Source: Marinobacter sediminum
GTDB taxonomy: Bacteria; Pseudomonadota; Gammaproteobacteria; Pseudomonadales; Oleiphilaceae
Length of the DNA stretch: 64,000 nt
Assembly (NCBI RefSeq): GCF_016820575.1
Contig: NZ_JAEMQH010000001.1
Span: forward strand, 434,001-498,000
Direction of reading: 5' to 3'
Positions within the stretch are counted from its first letter, which is position 1; the number at the start of each line of letters is the position of its first letter. Positions 45,717 to 55,761 of the stretch are shown in pieces. Both the position numbers and the translations under genes were made by a program. The notes below the pieces were generated by a model. The model saw only the letters and a list, made by a program, of their open reading frames with translations. It made no database searches and had not been told where the DNA came from.

Positions 45717-45754
45717 GGAGCGAACAGTTTAAGCAATAAGCCCTCGGGTAACAA

Positions 45755-47146
45755 CTAGGCCCGCATTTTCCAGACCGGGATTACCGCCAGTGCAACAAAC
45801 ACCGCCACCAGCCACCAGGCGGTATGAAACGCCTCGATAGTCGGCATGCCATTGCGGTGCTCACCAAACTCGATGGTCAATGCCACCATGTTAACGCCAA
45901 AGGCACCCCCCAACTGGCGGGCGAAATTGATGGTGCTGGAGCCAGCGCCCAATTCTTCCGGAGCCAGCGGATTCAAAGCCCCAGTGGACAACGCCGGGAG
46001 CATAAAACCAATACCAATGCGACCGACCACGGTCCAGAGTGCCAGCCAGCCGAACGCAAGCGTCAGATCCGACACCGCAAACAACACCGCCGATGCGGCA
46101 AACAGCCCGATGCCAAACACCACCAGTTTGCGCGCACTTTGACGGTCGGCCAGTCGTCCGGCCAGGGGAAAGGTCATGCCAAGAACCACCCCGGCCGGCA
46201 ACATCAGCAAGCCGGCGTCGGTGGCGGTGTAATCCAGCGCAGTCTGAACGAACAATGGTATCAGGTAGGTTGACCCGAACAGTGCCAGACCAAGCGCCAA
46301 CGCGCCAAGATTGGCGTACAGGAACACCGGCTTACGCAACAGCGAGATGTTGACGAGGGGATGACGGGTGCGCCGCTCCCGGAACAGGAACAACACCAGT
46401 GCCAGGCCTGACAGCACGCCACCGATGACCACGCGCACCTCCTGGCCAGCCAGATTCTGCAACCGGTTCAGAGTGTCGAGCGACAGCGCCAGGGTAGCGC
46501 CCAGCAGAATCAGGCCCAGCAGGTCAAAGCGATAGGGCTGCGGGCGGGAGGGCGGCAAGGGTAAAAAGCGCCAAGCCATGGCAACACCGATGATGGTGAC
46601 CGGTGCCGGCGCAAACATGACGTAACGCCAGCTCAGCTGATCGACCAGAAAGCCGCCCAATACCGGCCCCAGGGCGGGCGCCAGGATCACCCCCATGCCG
46701 TAGATGCCCATGGCCTGCCCCCTTTTCTCCCGGGGAAAGATGCGGAAGACCAGGTACATGCCCATGGGCTGCATCAGCCCAGCCATCGCGCCCTGGCCAA
46801 TACGGGCGGCAATGAGCTGTTCCGGGGTGGCAGCAAAGCCGCCGGCAATGGAGATCACGGTGAACATGAACATGGCGCCGGCCAGAGTCTTGCGGACACC
46901 AAAATGGTCCAGCAGCCAGGACGAGGCCAGCATGGTGGTGGTCATAGCGGCAATAAACCCGGTCGCCAGCCAGTGCACCCGGCCCTGGCGAATGCCGAAC
47001 TCCAGCATGATGTCGTGCAGGGCAACGTTGACCACCGTGGCACTGAGCACCGTTGCCATGGTGCCGAGCATCACCGTGGCCACCGCCAGCCAACGCCAGC
47101 GTTCCCCGTATCGGGCCCGGAGACCCTCGACCGTGTTGTCGCTCAA
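45755..47146 (-). CDS. MFS multidrug efflux transporter (DHA2/EmrB-like)
   Basis: 463 aa, about 14 membrane helices. DHA2 features: MLGTMATVLSATVVNVALHDIM in helix 1, GAMAGLMQPMGMYLVFRIFPREKRGQAMGIYGMGVILAPALGPVLGGFL (helix 4-5, with motif C). Exports hydrophobic compounds using proton motive force. It follows the marR gene by three bases, so both are one operon. Confidence 0.9.
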   Translation of the reverse strand: MSDNTVEGLRARYGERWRWLAVATVMLGTMATVLSATVVNVALHDIMLEFGIRQGRVHWLATGFIAAMTTTMLASSWLLDHFGVRKTLAGAMFMFTVISIAGGFAATPEQLIAARIGQGAMAGLMQPMGMYLVFRIFPREKRGQAMGIYGMGVILAPALGPVLGGFLVDQLSWRYVMFAPAPVTIIGVAMAWRFLPLPPSRPQPYRFDLLGLILLGATLALSLDTLNRLQNLAGQEVRVVIGGVLSGLALVLFLFRERRTRHPLVNISLLRKPVFLYANLGALALGLALFGSTYLIPLFVQTALDYTATDAGLLMLPAGVVLGMTFPLAGRLADRQSARKLVVFGIGLFAASAVLFAVSDLTLAFGWLALWTVVGRIGIGFMLPALSTGALNPLAPEELGAGSSTINFARQLGGAFGVNMVALTIEFGEHRNGMPTIEAFHTAWWLVAVFVALAVIPVWKMRA

Positions 47147-47149
47147 GGC

Positions 47150-47575
47150 TTACTTCTGCTTTTCAGCGTTTTCCAGGATCTTGGTGAAAACCCGGACCGT
47201 GGTTTCGATGTCGTCGTCGCTGATGCCGTCCAGCATCTGCTCCCGCAGCTTCTCAGCCCGCACGGTCAGATCGTCCATGAACGCCCGGCCAGCCGGGGTC
47301 AGGTGTAACCGGCGCGCGCGACGGTCATTGGGACAGGGCCGACGCTCGATCAGCCCCTGCTCTTCCAGGCTGTCCAGCAACCGCACCAGGGTCGGGTTCT
47401 CAATGGCCATCAGGCTGGCCAGCTCCCGTTGGGTGAGGCCTTCGCCGCCCTTGTCCAGATACACCATGGTGCTCCAGCGGGCCTGGGTTACGCCCAAATC
47501 CTTCAGGCGCTCGTCAAGCATTTTTCTCCAGCGACGGGTAACCCGGGCCACGGCAAAGGGGAACTGATCTCTCAT
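47150..47575 (-). CDS. MarR/SlyA-family transcriptional regulator
   Basis: 141 aa winged-helix regulator: LGVTQARWSTMVYLDKGGEGLTQRELASLMAIENPTLVRLLDSLEEQGLIERRPCPNDRRARRLHLT. It resembles the SlyA group. First gene of the operon with the DHA2 transporter, which it presumably represses until a ligand arrives. An imperfect ATAGTATGC / CATTGCTAT repeat around 47682-47703 is a possible operator, at low confidence. Confidence 0.9.
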   Translation of the reverse strand: MRDQFPFAVARVTRRWRKMLDERLKDLGVTQARWSTMVYLDKGGEGLTQRELASLMAIENPTLVRLLDSLEEQGLIERRPCPNDRRARRLHLTPAGRAFMDDLTVRAEKLREQMLDGISDDDIETTVRVFTKILENAEKQK

Positions 47576-47752
47576 GCCTCAAACTCCGTTCAAATAGGCG
47601 GGTCAGCGGAGTGCCATCCAACCGGACTGGCACGCCAACCTCATAATGATCTTAAAACTGACATTATCGGAAAGGTAACAATAGTATGCTAACCATTGCT
47701 ATAAATACAGATGTGAAGACAAAAACAACGTCGTAGAAAACCGAGAGACGGA

Positions 47753-49039
47753 TCAGCCTGCCGGATTCTGGGCCGCCCGCTGGATGTCCTCCATCTCGGG
47801 CGACTCATGGAATTCTTCGTTACGGGGGTCAATTTCCGTCAATACCGGAGAAGTTTCCGGCATGGCCGCAACGTAATGCTCCTGATCCTGTACGGTCACA
47901 TCCTCGGTGTGACTGATGCGATAGCTGGTTATCAGCGCCAGCACCGCCAAGAAACCAGCGTTGCCGTAAAACAGCCCAGATGGCCCCAGTACATTGATCA
48001 GTTCGGCCATGACCACAGGGCCGATCACGCTGCCAACGCCGTAACTAAGCAACAGTGTGGCACTGGCCGCAACAATCCGGCTGCTCTCCATCCGGTCATT
48101 AGTGATGGCCACCGCCACCGGGTATAGGGTGGCGGACAGCCCGGTAAACAGGCCGACAAACAAGGTCAGCTGCCAGATGTTATCCGCCCCGAGGACCGCC
48201 ACGGCAACGGCGGAGCTGGCCGCCAGTATGGCGACCCAGAACAGCACCCGGCGCCGGTCAAAGTGATCGCACAGGCGTCCCAGCGGCCAGGCCAGGATCA
48301 TGGCGGCCACGATGGCACTTGCCATAAACGTCGAGGTCTTGGCAACGTCCAGGCCGACCAGGGTCGCATACACTGGCCCCAGGGCGTAGAAACCACCAAT
48401 CATGACGCCGCAGGTCAGGGCGCCGGCAACACCGGTAAACGACTCACGAGCAAGAGTGAAAATGGAAATCCGGTCCACCTGGTGAATGGCTGGCGCTTCC
48501 ATCCGGGTCAGCGACAGCGGCAACAGGGCCAGAGTCAGCAGGATGGCCGCCAGCGAAAAGGGCATGAAATTGGCCGGATCACCAACGTTGACGATCAGCT
48601 GACCGCCCGCGGCTGAGGAATAGAATACGATCTGATAGACCGCAAACAGGGCGCCCCGGTTGGTGTTAGTCGCGCGGCTGGAAAACCAGCTTTCGATGAC
48701 CACCAGGACACCGGCAATACTGAACCCGGAAATAACCCGGAGTACCGCCCAGAACGGCTCGGATACGGCCATCGGGTAGAGCAGTGCCGCCACTGCAGAA
48801 GCTGCCGCGAATACCGCAAAGGCGCGAATGTGGCCAACCCGACCGATGACCTTATGGACATAAAGGGTGCCGAGCACGAAACCAATGGAGTAACACACCA
48901 GAATCCAGCCAATGATGTCGGGCGACACCGCTTCGATACTCAACCGGATACCCAGCAAGGTCATTAGGAAGGCGTTACCGCTGACCAGCAGCACGATGCT
49001 AATAATCAGGGCAGACAGAGAAGCGACCATCTGGGTCAT
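47753..49039 (-). CDS. MFS transporter (YcaD-like)
   Basis: 428 aa, about 12 helices. The N-terminal half has LLGIRLSIEAVSPDIIGWILVCYSIGFVLGTLYVHKVIGRVG, a YcaD/YfkF-like pattern. C-terminal 50 residues are acidic and cytosolic. Substrate unknown. ATG 49039 follows GGAG; a longer start to 49123 has no support. Stands alone upstream of the marR promoter region. Confidence 0.85.
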   Translation of the reverse strand: MTQMVASLSALIISIVLLVSGNAFLMTLLGIRLSIEAVSPDIIGWILVCYSIGFVLGTLYVHKVIGRVGHIRAFAVFAAASAVAALLYPMAVSEPFWAVLRVISGFSIAGVLVVIESWFSSRATNTNRGALFAVYQIVFYSSAAGGQLIVNVGDPANFMPFSLAAILLTLALLPLSLTRMEAPAIHQVDRISIFTLARESFTGVAGALTCGVMIGGFYALGPVYATLVGLDVAKTSTFMASAIVAAMILAWPLGRLCDHFDRRRVLFWVAILAASSAVAVAVLGADNIWQLTLFVGLFTGLSATLYPVAVAITNDRMESSRIVAASATLLLSYGVGSVIGPVVMAELINVLGPSGLFYGNAGFLAVLALITSYRISHTEDVTVQDQEHYVAAMPETSPVLTEIDPRNEEFHESPEMEDIQRAAQNPAG

Positions 49040-49213
49040 GCAACAGACTCCGGGAATTACAGATACGGTAGGTGGTAACAGAAAACCGACAACATCAAGA
49101 TCCGGAACCGGCCGGACGCGCATTAGATCAGTACCAAATATTCACCACCACTAAGCACTTGCCGAGACACCCTGGAAGCGTAGTCGACACCCCTGCAACT
49201 CCGCCACCATGCG

Positions 49214-49233
49214 GTTTTACAGTGTTTTACATT
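49214..49233 (+). repeat. Ten-bp tandem repeat upstream of the WYL regulator
   Basis: GTTTTACAGT is followed directly by GTTTTACATT, a one-mismatch direct repeat 80 nt before the WYL start. It may be a regulator site or chance. The rest of the 273-bp gap shows no gene. Confidence 0.35.
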
Positions 49234-49312
49234 AATGGGTCGTAACAGACTGCACGTACGAGAGCAGGTAACATGACTTTCAGCTATTTATTGGACTCGT
49301 GAGCGCTTGGTT

Positions 49313-50215
49313 ATGAAAAAAACGGACTGGCCCATCCGCTGGGATTTGCTGCTTCGCTACCGACTGATCGAAACCATTGCTTTGTGGGAAGGTCGCCTGA
49401 CCACCAACCACATCTGTCACAGCTTTGGCATTGGTCGCCAGCAGGCATCCAAGGACATCAATACCTATCTGCGCGAGCTTGCTCCTGGCAACCTGGTTTA
49501 CGACCGGCATCTCAAGGGCTATGTCCCGGCGCCGAACTTCCAACCGGTGGTTACCCGCGGGCTGGTAGGCGAGTACTGGGATCTGCTGGCCCGCCAGCAG
49601 AACCTAAGCACCACCTTCGAATCACTGGATATCGACTTGCCCGAGAGCACCATCGTGCAGGGTCCTAACCGGGTCATCTCTCCGGAAACCATGCGCGCGG
49701 TTGTGCTGGCGACACGTCACGGCCGGCAGCTGCGTGCCAGCTACGTTTCCCTGAGTCGCCCGGAGGCGGTCGAGAGCATACTTGAGCCCCACACCCTGGT
49801 GTGCACTGGCAACAGCTGGCACCTTCGGGCCTGGTGCGAATCCAACCGGGAGTTTCGGGATTTCGCCCTGAGTCGTTTCCATCGGCCGCCCGAGGCGTTG
49901 CGCCAGCGCGCCAAACGCGGCCGCCAGCAGGACAACGACTGGAACCGCGAAGTCACCATGGTGCTGACCCCGGATCTACGTCTGACAGAAGCCCAGCAAC
50001 GCATCATTGCCCGGGACTATGGCATGGAGCGGGGCCGGCTTGAGGTTGAAACCCGCGCGGCCCTGGCGCCTTATGTGCTGTCCCGATTGGGTATTACCCT
50101 GGACAACCAGCATCCGGACCCTTTGGTGCAGCAGCTGGAGCTTGCCAATCCGGACCAGTTGGGCTTTGGCAGCAAGCGGGAGCGGGCACTGAAAGCGGTA
50201 GCCGGCGTCTGCTAG
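49313..50215 (+). CDS. WYL-domain transcriptional regulator (BrxR/CapW-like)
   Basis: 300 aa. N-terminal winged helix RWDLLLRYRLIETIALWEGRLTTNHICHSFGIGRQQASKDINTYLRE, then a WYL-type domain with the signature NSWHLRAWCESNREFRDFALSRF (WHL for WYL), then a C-terminal WCX-like region. The order and length match the BrxR/CapW type, which often controls phage-defence operons. Here the next gene, nine bases on, is a secreted nuclease rather than a defence system. Confidence 0.82.
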   Translation: MKKTDWPIRWDLLLRYRLIETIALWEGRLTTNHICHSFGIGRQQASKDINTYLRELAPGNLVYDRHLKGYVPAPNFQPVVTRGLVGEYWDLLARQQNLSTTFESLDIDLPESTIVQGPNRVISPETMRAVVLATRHGRQLRASYVSLSRPEAVESILEPHTLVCTGNSWHLRAWCESNREFRDFALSRFHRPPEALRQRAKRGRQQDNDWNREVTMVLTPDLRLTEAQQRIIARDYGMERGRLEVETRAALAPYVLSRLGITLDNQHPDPLVQQLELANPDQLGFGSKRERALKAVAGVC

Positions 50216-50224
50216 ACTGGCGGC

Positions 50225-51988
50225 GTGACCACCACCGCCCGTTTTCTACTTCGTGCCACCGCCCTGGCGCTGTTGCTCCTGCCCCCGGCAGGCGCGGCAG
50301 CGACATCCTGTGGTGACCCAGCTACTCCCATTGCCCGCATTCAGGGTACCGGTGACCACTCGCCCATGGCCGGCCAAACCGTCACCGTCGAAGCCGTAAT
50401 GAGCCACGACAGCCGTCAAAAGGGCGGCTTTCAGGGCTTCTACCTGCAGCAGGCCGACCACCAGACCGACTCCGATCCGCGCACCTCCGAAGCCCTGTTC
50501 GTGTACACCCGTCGCAGCACCGGTGACATCGGCGATCGCCTGCGCATTACCGGTACTGTAAAGGAGTTTCACGGGCTCACCGAACTGGTTGGCATCAAGG
50601 CCCTGACTCTTTGCGGGCGCGAGCCAGTACCTGCTCCTGTTGCCCTGAGCCTGCCCTGGCCACAGCACCCGGAAACCCTTGAAAGCATGCGGGTACGCTT
50701 CGAGCAGCCGCTAACGGTGATCGACAGTCATAACCTTGCCCGCTACGGCGAACTAACCCTGGCCCAGACCGACCAAGTCAACGCCACCGAGTACCTGGAG
50801 CCCGGACCATCGGCCCAGCAAGCCACCGAGCGCCAGCGCCTACAGCGGGTGGTGCTGGATGACGGCCACCGGCAACAACATCCTCGGCCAGTACCCTGGC
50901 CTCCGGGTGGGCTGACAGCCGACAACACTGTCCGTGCCGGCGACCGTTTCAGTCAGCTAGCCGGCGTTCTGGATTTCCGCTTCGGCGACTGGCGCCTGCA
51001 GCCCCACATAACGCCGAAACTCCTGCCGGCCAACCCCAGGCAACCGCCACCAGCACGCCCTGAACAGCCACACCTGCGCCTCGTCACCTTGAACCTGGCC
51101 AATTACTTCAACGGCAGTGGCGACGGCCAGGGTTTTCCCACCAGCCGTGGCGCGCGCTCACATGCCGACTACGAACACCAGCACCAGCGCCTTCTGGCCG
51201 CTTTGCGGGCGCCGGACCCGGACATCCTGGCACTCGCCGAACTGGAAAACGACGGTTATGACGCCACCAGCTCGGTAGCCAACCTGGCCGAGGCGCTGGG
51301 GCCAAACTGGCGGGTGGTAGCCACCCCAGGTGCGGACGGTCAGGATGAGATCCGCACGGCATTGTTGTACCGCTCCGATCGGGTGCAAACCAGTGGTCGG
51401 GCCGAGCGCCTGACCAGCGCACTGTTCCGGCACCGGGGCCGGCCACCGGTAACTCAGGTGTTCCGAGCCAACGCTGGCGACGCTGAGGTCCGAATCATCG
51501 CCCTGCACCTGAAATCCAAGTCCTGCCGGGGCGCCACCGGAGCCGACCTTGACCAGCAGGATGGTCAGGGCTGCTACAACGATCGTCGGGTTCGGGCCGC
51601 CCAGGCGATCGTGCAATGGCTCTCGGATTTGCCCACGCCTGACCATCTGGCGGGCACCCTAATTACCGGTGATCTCAACTCGTACGCCCGGGAAACTCCG
51701 CTTGAGGTATTTCGCAGCGCCGGCTTTGCCAGCATGGTGCACCAGCTTCAGCCCTGCGATGCCAGCACTTGCCCGCACTACACCTACCGCTACAAAGGCG
51801 CCAGAGGCTCGCTCGACTACACGCTGGCATCCGGCCCCTTGCAGCCCCGAATCCTTACCGCCACCACCTGGCTACTCAACGCCGACGAGCCCCGGGCCCT
51901 GGCCTACGACGGCCCGCTCGACATCAAACCCGCTCTGCCCTGGCGCTCCTCCGACCACAACCCGGTGATCACTGACATCCGGCTCTGA
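50225..51988 (+). CDS. Secreted endonuclease/exonuclease/phosphatase-fold nuclease (ExeM/NucH-like)
   Basis: 587 aa with a signal peptide (residues 8-24). N-terminal OB/LTD-like region (about 30-150) and C-terminal EEP domain (280-585) with LVTLNLANYFN, AELENDGYDA, LHLKSKSC, ITGDLNSYARETP and SSDHNPVI as catalytic motifs. ExeM-type nucleases degrade extracellular DNA, for example from biofilm matrix, in Shewanella. GTG start nine bases after the WYL gene, so probably one transcript. Confidence 0.88.
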   Translation: MTTTARFLLRATALALLLLPPAGAAATSCGDPATPIARIQGTGDHSPMAGQTVTVEAVMSHDSRQKGGFQGFYLQQADHQTDSDPRTSEALFVYTRRSTGDIGDRLRITGTVKEFHGLTELVGIKALTLCGREPVPAPVALSLPWPQHPETLESMRVRFEQPLTVIDSHNLARYGELTLAQTDQVNATEYLEPGPSAQQATERQRLQRVVLDDGHRQQHPRPVPWPPGGLTADNTVRAGDRFSQLAGVLDFRFGDWRLQPHITPKLLPANPRQPPPARPEQPHLRLVTLNLANYFNGSGDGQGFPTSRGARSHADYEHQHQRLLAALRAPDPDILALAELENDGYDATSSVANLAEALGPNWRVVATPGADGQDEIRTALLYRSDRVQTSGRAERLTSALFRHRGRPPVTQVFRANAGDAEVRIIALHLKSKSCRGATGADLDQQDGQGCYNDRRVRAAQAIVQWLSDLPTPDHLAGTLITGDLNSYARETPLEVFRSAGFASMVHQLQPCDASTCPHYTYRYKGARGSLDYTLASGPLQPRILTATTWLLNADEPRALAYDGPLDIKPALPWRSSDHNPVITDIRL

Positions 51989-52120
51989 TGGCGTGAACAG
52001 GCCTGTGCCAGGGTTCGGTTGTGGCCGCATCGCCACCGAAGGCAGGCTCACTGGCCAAGGTTCCAAAATCCACGGGCGCTAAACTGGGCGTCGACCTTCT
52101 GCGACCAGAGTGATAAGCCC

Positions 52121-53008
52121 ATGAGCCTGCCCGCGCCTAATCTATGGCCCCTCGCCAGAATCGGTCAGCGCCTGCTGCATCAAGCCAAGCGACGGGTAAC
52201 TACGGTGGATAACCACCGCATGGTCTATCTGGAACGCGGCACCCCGGGACCGAACCGGCCGACCCTGGTGCTGATCCATGGCTTCGCCTCAATGAAGGAA
52301 AACTGGAGCTTCTGGCTACCACGCCTGCCGCAGCACTGGCACCTGCTGGTTCCTGATCTTCCGGGTCTGGGTGAGAGCGACTACCGGGTGGACGCCCTTT
52401 ACGGCTATGAAGCCCAGGCCCGACGCCTCCGGGACTGGCTTGCCGGCCTACCCACGGATAACCTGCACCTGGCCGGCAGCTCCATGGGCGGTGCCATTGC
52501 CGCCGTGCTGGCCCACCAGCTGGCGCCCGCGCCACGATCACTGACCCTGCTGAACAGCGCCGGTATTCCAGAACGCCCGGACAGCGATCCGGAGGCCCGG
52601 TTCGTATCCGACCGTGATGCCCTGTTGATCCCACAGGACTGGAAAGGGGTATATCGCATGTTCAACAGTGTCGGCGACGGCAAGGTGAGTGCATCCGGGC
52701 TTGCGATGGCCGGACTGCTGGGCCCGGATCTGCTCCAGCGTGCCCCTGCCCTGCGCCATATTTTCCGAGACATGGCGGCCGACGGACTGGCACCGATGCG
52801 CTACCTCGGCCCCTCGACGCCACCGCTGCAAGTACAGTGGGGTGACCGGGACAAGATCACCCCGACTCGCTGTGTCGACTGGTTCGCCAATGCGATGCCC
52901 GAGGCAGAGGTGCACGTCTTTCCCGGTGTCGGCCACCTGCCGATGCTGGAAAACCCAAGCCGCTCGGCCCGGGTCCTGAGCGACTTCGTGACCCGCCACA
53001 GCCACTGA
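52121..53008 (+). CDS. Alpha/beta hydrolase (lipase/esterase-like)
   Basis: 295 aa. LIHGFASMKENW supplies the oxyanion region and GSSMGG is the nucleophile elbow; the His is in GVGHLPMLENP and the acid probably in WGDRDKITP. Possibly lipid esterase or polyhydroxyalkanoate-type hydrolase. Could be exported or cytoplasmic; no clear signal peptide. ATG 52121 follows no strong ribosome site but gives the family length. Confidence 0.85.
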   Translation: MSLPAPNLWPLARIGQRLLHQAKRRVTTVDNHRMVYLERGTPGPNRPTLVLIHGFASMKENWSFWLPRLPQHWHLLVPDLPGLGESDYRVDALYGYEAQARRLRDWLAGLPTDNLHLAGSSMGGAIAAVLAHQLAPAPRSLTLLNSAGIPERPDSDPEARFVSDRDALLIPQDWKGVYRMFNSVGDGKVSASGLAMAGLLGPDLLQRAPALRHIFRDMAADGLAPMRYLGPSTPPLQVQWGDRDKITPTRCVDWFANAMPEAEVHVFPGVGHLPMLENPSRSARVLSDFVTRHSH

Positions 53009-53174
53009 GCCCGTCCCCGCCGCCTAAGATCACGGCCTGTCCGAATGGGTCAATTGGCCCGTTAGGCCCAACCCGCTGTCATTGAGGTCATGGGGGGCAA
53101 CGCCGGTACAGGTCATAATTAATAACCATCTACGTCCTTTGATAACAACAACAGCCAGAACACGAGGAACAGCC

Positions 53175-54245
53175 ATGCGCACGTCCACCTCCACCGCACA
53201 GGATCTGGGCATGCCGGCCATTTACCTGCACCTGTTGGCCGACTTGCTGCACAATATTGGTGTCGATGAAAAAGCTTTGCTGTTGCGGGTTGGTCTTGAT
53301 CCTCACAGGCTCAATTGCCCCGATCTCAGAGTCAGCCAGGCTCAAGCCAGCGAATTCGTGACCCGGGCCATCATTGAAAGCGGCGAGCCCGGCTTAGGCA
53401 TCATGCTGGCCCGGGAACTGAAGATGCCCCTGCACGGGGCTCTGGGCACCGCAATCATGAGTAGCCGCACCCTGGAGCAGGCGCTGGAACTGATGACCCG
53501 CTACCTGACACTGAGGGCACCGAACCTGCACGTCACCACCCGGCACAGCAAGGGCAATGCCTGCTACAGGGTGACCTGTGATCAGGATTTGGGGCCGCTG
53601 CAGGGCTTCATCATGGACGCCATGTTGTTCGGTTGTATTTTCATGGGGGCACAACTGACGGGCTCTACCGTGCCCGGCTTCCGGATCCTGCGGCGGGGGC
53701 CGGAGCCCGCATTCTTCCAGCGCTTCCGGCCGACGCTGCCGGTACCGGTGGAATACGGAGCCATCGAAGATGCGTTGCTAATCCCAGTCAGCCATCTCGA
53801 TATGCCGATCCGCTTCTGCGACGACCAGCTTGCTGAGTCCTCTCGAATTAAGTGCGACGAAGCACTCAGAGAGCTGACGGAAGACGCCGGCTTTGCCTGT
53901 CGGGTAAGGCGGGTGATTGAAACCAGCTACCCATTCCCGCCCAAACTGGCCCGGGTGGCCGCCACCTTGTTCGTGTCCGAACGAACGCTGAAACGTCGCT
54001 TGCAGGAGGAATCCGCCAGCTTCCAGAATTTAGTGGATGAGGTACGACTGGAGCGGGCTCGGGATTTGCTAACCACCACCAGCATGAACCTGAGCCAGAT
54101 TGCCGACGCCCTTGGCTACGCCGACGCTGCCAACTTTACCCGCGCCTTCAAGCGCTGGACCGGAAGCAGTCCGAGCCGATACCGCAACTGGGCGCGGCAA
54201 CCCAAGGCGAAGCCATCGCCGGCGGCAATGGCCGCCAGCGTCTAA
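53175..54245 (+). CDS. AraC-family regulator (arabinose-binding-like N domain)
   Basis: 356 aa, same architecture as the regulator at 2326: sensing domain with LPLHGALGTAIMSSRTLEQALELMTRYLTLRAPN and C-terminal HTH NLSQIADALGYADAANFTRAFKRWTG. ATG 53175 behind GAGGAA; a longer start at 53082 has no site. It might regulate the alpha/beta hydrolase upstream. Its stop is nine bases from the convergent queE stop. Confidence 0.87.
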   Translation: MRTSTSTAQDLGMPAIYLHLLADLLHNIGVDEKALLLRVGLDPHRLNCPDLRVSQAQASEFVTRAIIESGEPGLGIMLARELKMPLHGALGTAIMSSRTLEQALELMTRYLTLRAPNLHVTTRHSKGNACYRVTCDQDLGPLQGFIMDAMLFGCIFMGAQLTGSTVPGFRILRRGPEPAFFQRFRPTLPVPVEYGAIEDALLIPVSHLDMPIRFCDDQLAESSRIKCDEALRELTEDAGFACRVRRVIETSYPFPPKLARVAATLFVSERTLKRRLQEESASFQNLVDEVRLERARDLLTTTSMNLSQIADALGYADAANFTRAFKRWTGSSPSRYRNWARQPKAKPSPAAMAASV

Positions 54246-54254
54246 GTCAGCAGT

Positions 54255-54911
54255 TCAGTCGATGCCGATGATCTTGTGCATCTGCAGGGTCAGGCGCCAC
54301 TGGGGGTGAGCCAGACAGTACTCGGTGGCTTTGCGGGTGTTGCTCTGCTTGATCGGATCCGGGCCTGACCCGGGCACGGTCGGTGATGCCATCGGTGACA
54401 GGAAATAGTGCTGGGCACGAATGTGTTGGAATCGATCCGGCATGGCCAGGACCTGGGGATAAACCAACTTGAGTTCATCGCAGGTTTCAAGCACCACCTG
54501 GGCATCGGCCTTCGGGCTCACGCACAACCAGTCGATGCCCGCCGGGGCCGGCAGAGTGCCGTTGGTTTCCACCCCCACCTCGAAACCTTCCCGGTGCAAA
54601 GCCTCGATCAGCGGCACGTCCAGCTGCAGCAGAGGCTCGCCACCGGTGCAGACCACGTAGGGGCGCCCAGGGGCATCCGGCCACAGGCTGCGGATGTGCG
54701 CCGCGAGCGCCTCGGGGGTCTCGAACTGGCCACCGTTCTGGCCGTCAGTGCCGACAAAATCAGTATCGCAGAAACTGCACACCGCCCCGGCCCGATCCTT
54801 TTCCCGGCCAGTCCACAGGTTACACTTACTGAACCGGCAGAATACAGCGGCACGCCCAGCCTGGGCACCTTCGCCCTGCAGGGTGTAAAACGCTTCCTTG
54901 ACCCGATACAT
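54255..54911 (-). CDS. queE: 7-carboxy-7-deazaguanine synthase
   Basis: 218-aa radical SAM enzyme of queuosine (preQ0) synthesis, making 7-carboxy-7-deazaguanine from 6-carboxytetrahydropterin. Cluster loop is of the CX14CX2C form (C N-terminal to CSFC), as in gammaproteobacterial QueE; also FYTLQGEGAQAGRAAVFCRFSKCN, TGGEPLLQLDV. Start overlaps the queC stop by one base (TGATG). Confidence 0.96.
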   Translation of the reverse strand: MYRVKEAFYTLQGEGAQAGRAAVFCRFSKCNLWTGREKDRAGAVCSFCDTDFVGTDGQNGGQFETPEALAAHIRSLWPDAPGRPYVVCTGGEPLLQLDVPLIEALHREGFEVGVETNGTLPAPAGIDWLCVSPKADAQVVLETCDELKLVYPQVLAMPDRFQHIRAQHYFLSPMASPTVPGSGPDPIKQSNTRKATEYCLAHPQWRLTLQMHKIIGID

Positions 54912-55576
54912 CAGACGCTCTCCTCATAGAGCAGGGGGTCGGTTACGCCATGGCTGGCGAAAGCCTCCAGACGCTCGACACAGGAGCCGCAACGGCCGCA
55001 GGCTCGCTCCCGGCCGTTGTAGCAAGTCCAGGTCTGGCTGTAGTCCAGACCCAGCTTCAGTCCTTCGGCCAGAATCTCGCCCTTGTCCAGGGCCATAAAC
55101 GGCGCCTCGACCCCTACCGGTTCGTAGTTGGCTACCCGGCATACCGCATCCATCTTCTCGACAAACTCGGGACGGCAATCGGGGTAGATGGCGTGATCAC
55201 CACCATGGGCGCCATACCAGACGGCACCGGCGCCAACGGTAACGGCATAACCGGTGGCCAGTGACAACAGAATCATATTGCGGTTGGGGACCACCGTCGC
55301 CTTCATGCTGTCCTCTTCGTAGTGGCCCTCGGGCACATCTACGTCCGAGGTCAGCGCCGAGCCGGCCATAACCTCGCCCATGGCCCGGATATCGATGACC
55401 TTGTGGGGAATAGAGAGGCTTTCACACACCGCCGATGCGGACTCAAGCTCCCGAACATGACGCTGGCCGTAATTGAACGACAGCGCATGCACATGCAGGC
55501 CCTGGGCCCGGGCCACATGCAGCAGCGTGTAGGAGTCCATGCCCCCGGAATAGATTACAACCACGGTGTCAGTCAT
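54911..55576 (-). CDS. queC: 7-cyano-7-deazaguanine synthase
   Basis: 221 aa. ATP-PP loop [13 protein letters not shown] at the N-terminus; zinc-binding Cys set at the C-terminus ([16 protein letters not shown]). Converts 7-carboxy-7-deazaguanine to preQ0. First gene of the queC-queE pair. QueD and QueF are not in this window. ATG 55576 fits; the upstream reading to 55630 lacks support. I looked for a preQ1 riboswitch in the 185-bp leader and saw none. Confidence 0.97.
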   Translation of the reverse strand: MTDTVVVIYSGGMDSYTLLHVARAQGLHVHALSFNYGQRHVRELESASAVCESLSIPHKVIDIRAMGEVMAGSALTSDVDVPEGHYEEDSMKATVVPNRNMILLSLATGYAVTVGAGAVWYGAHGGDHAIYPDCRPEFVEKMDAVCRVANYEPVGVEAPFMALDKGEILAEGLKLGLDYSQTWTCYNGRERACGRCGSCVERLEAFASHGVTDPLLYEESV

Positions 55577-55761
55577 TCGGAATCCCCAGTCGGTGTGGTG
55601 CGGGTTCAATCGGCCAACGGCCGCGCCCAATACAGGTGGCTGTCATCAGGCTTTTACAATCAGTGGACATATTGTAACAGTGCAGGCACAGGTTGGGTTC
55701 GCGTCTCACGACCGGGGCGGGTAAACTCGGCTAAAAACAACGCATCGACTACACTGAGCCC

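Noticed and set aside
49313..51988. Phage-defence island centred on the WYL regulator
   Set aside because: No BREX, CBASS, restriction or other defence genes nearby; the only coupled gene is a secreted nuclease.
55577..55761. preQ1 riboswitch before queC
   Set aside because: No recognisable aptamer core in the leader on the minus strand.
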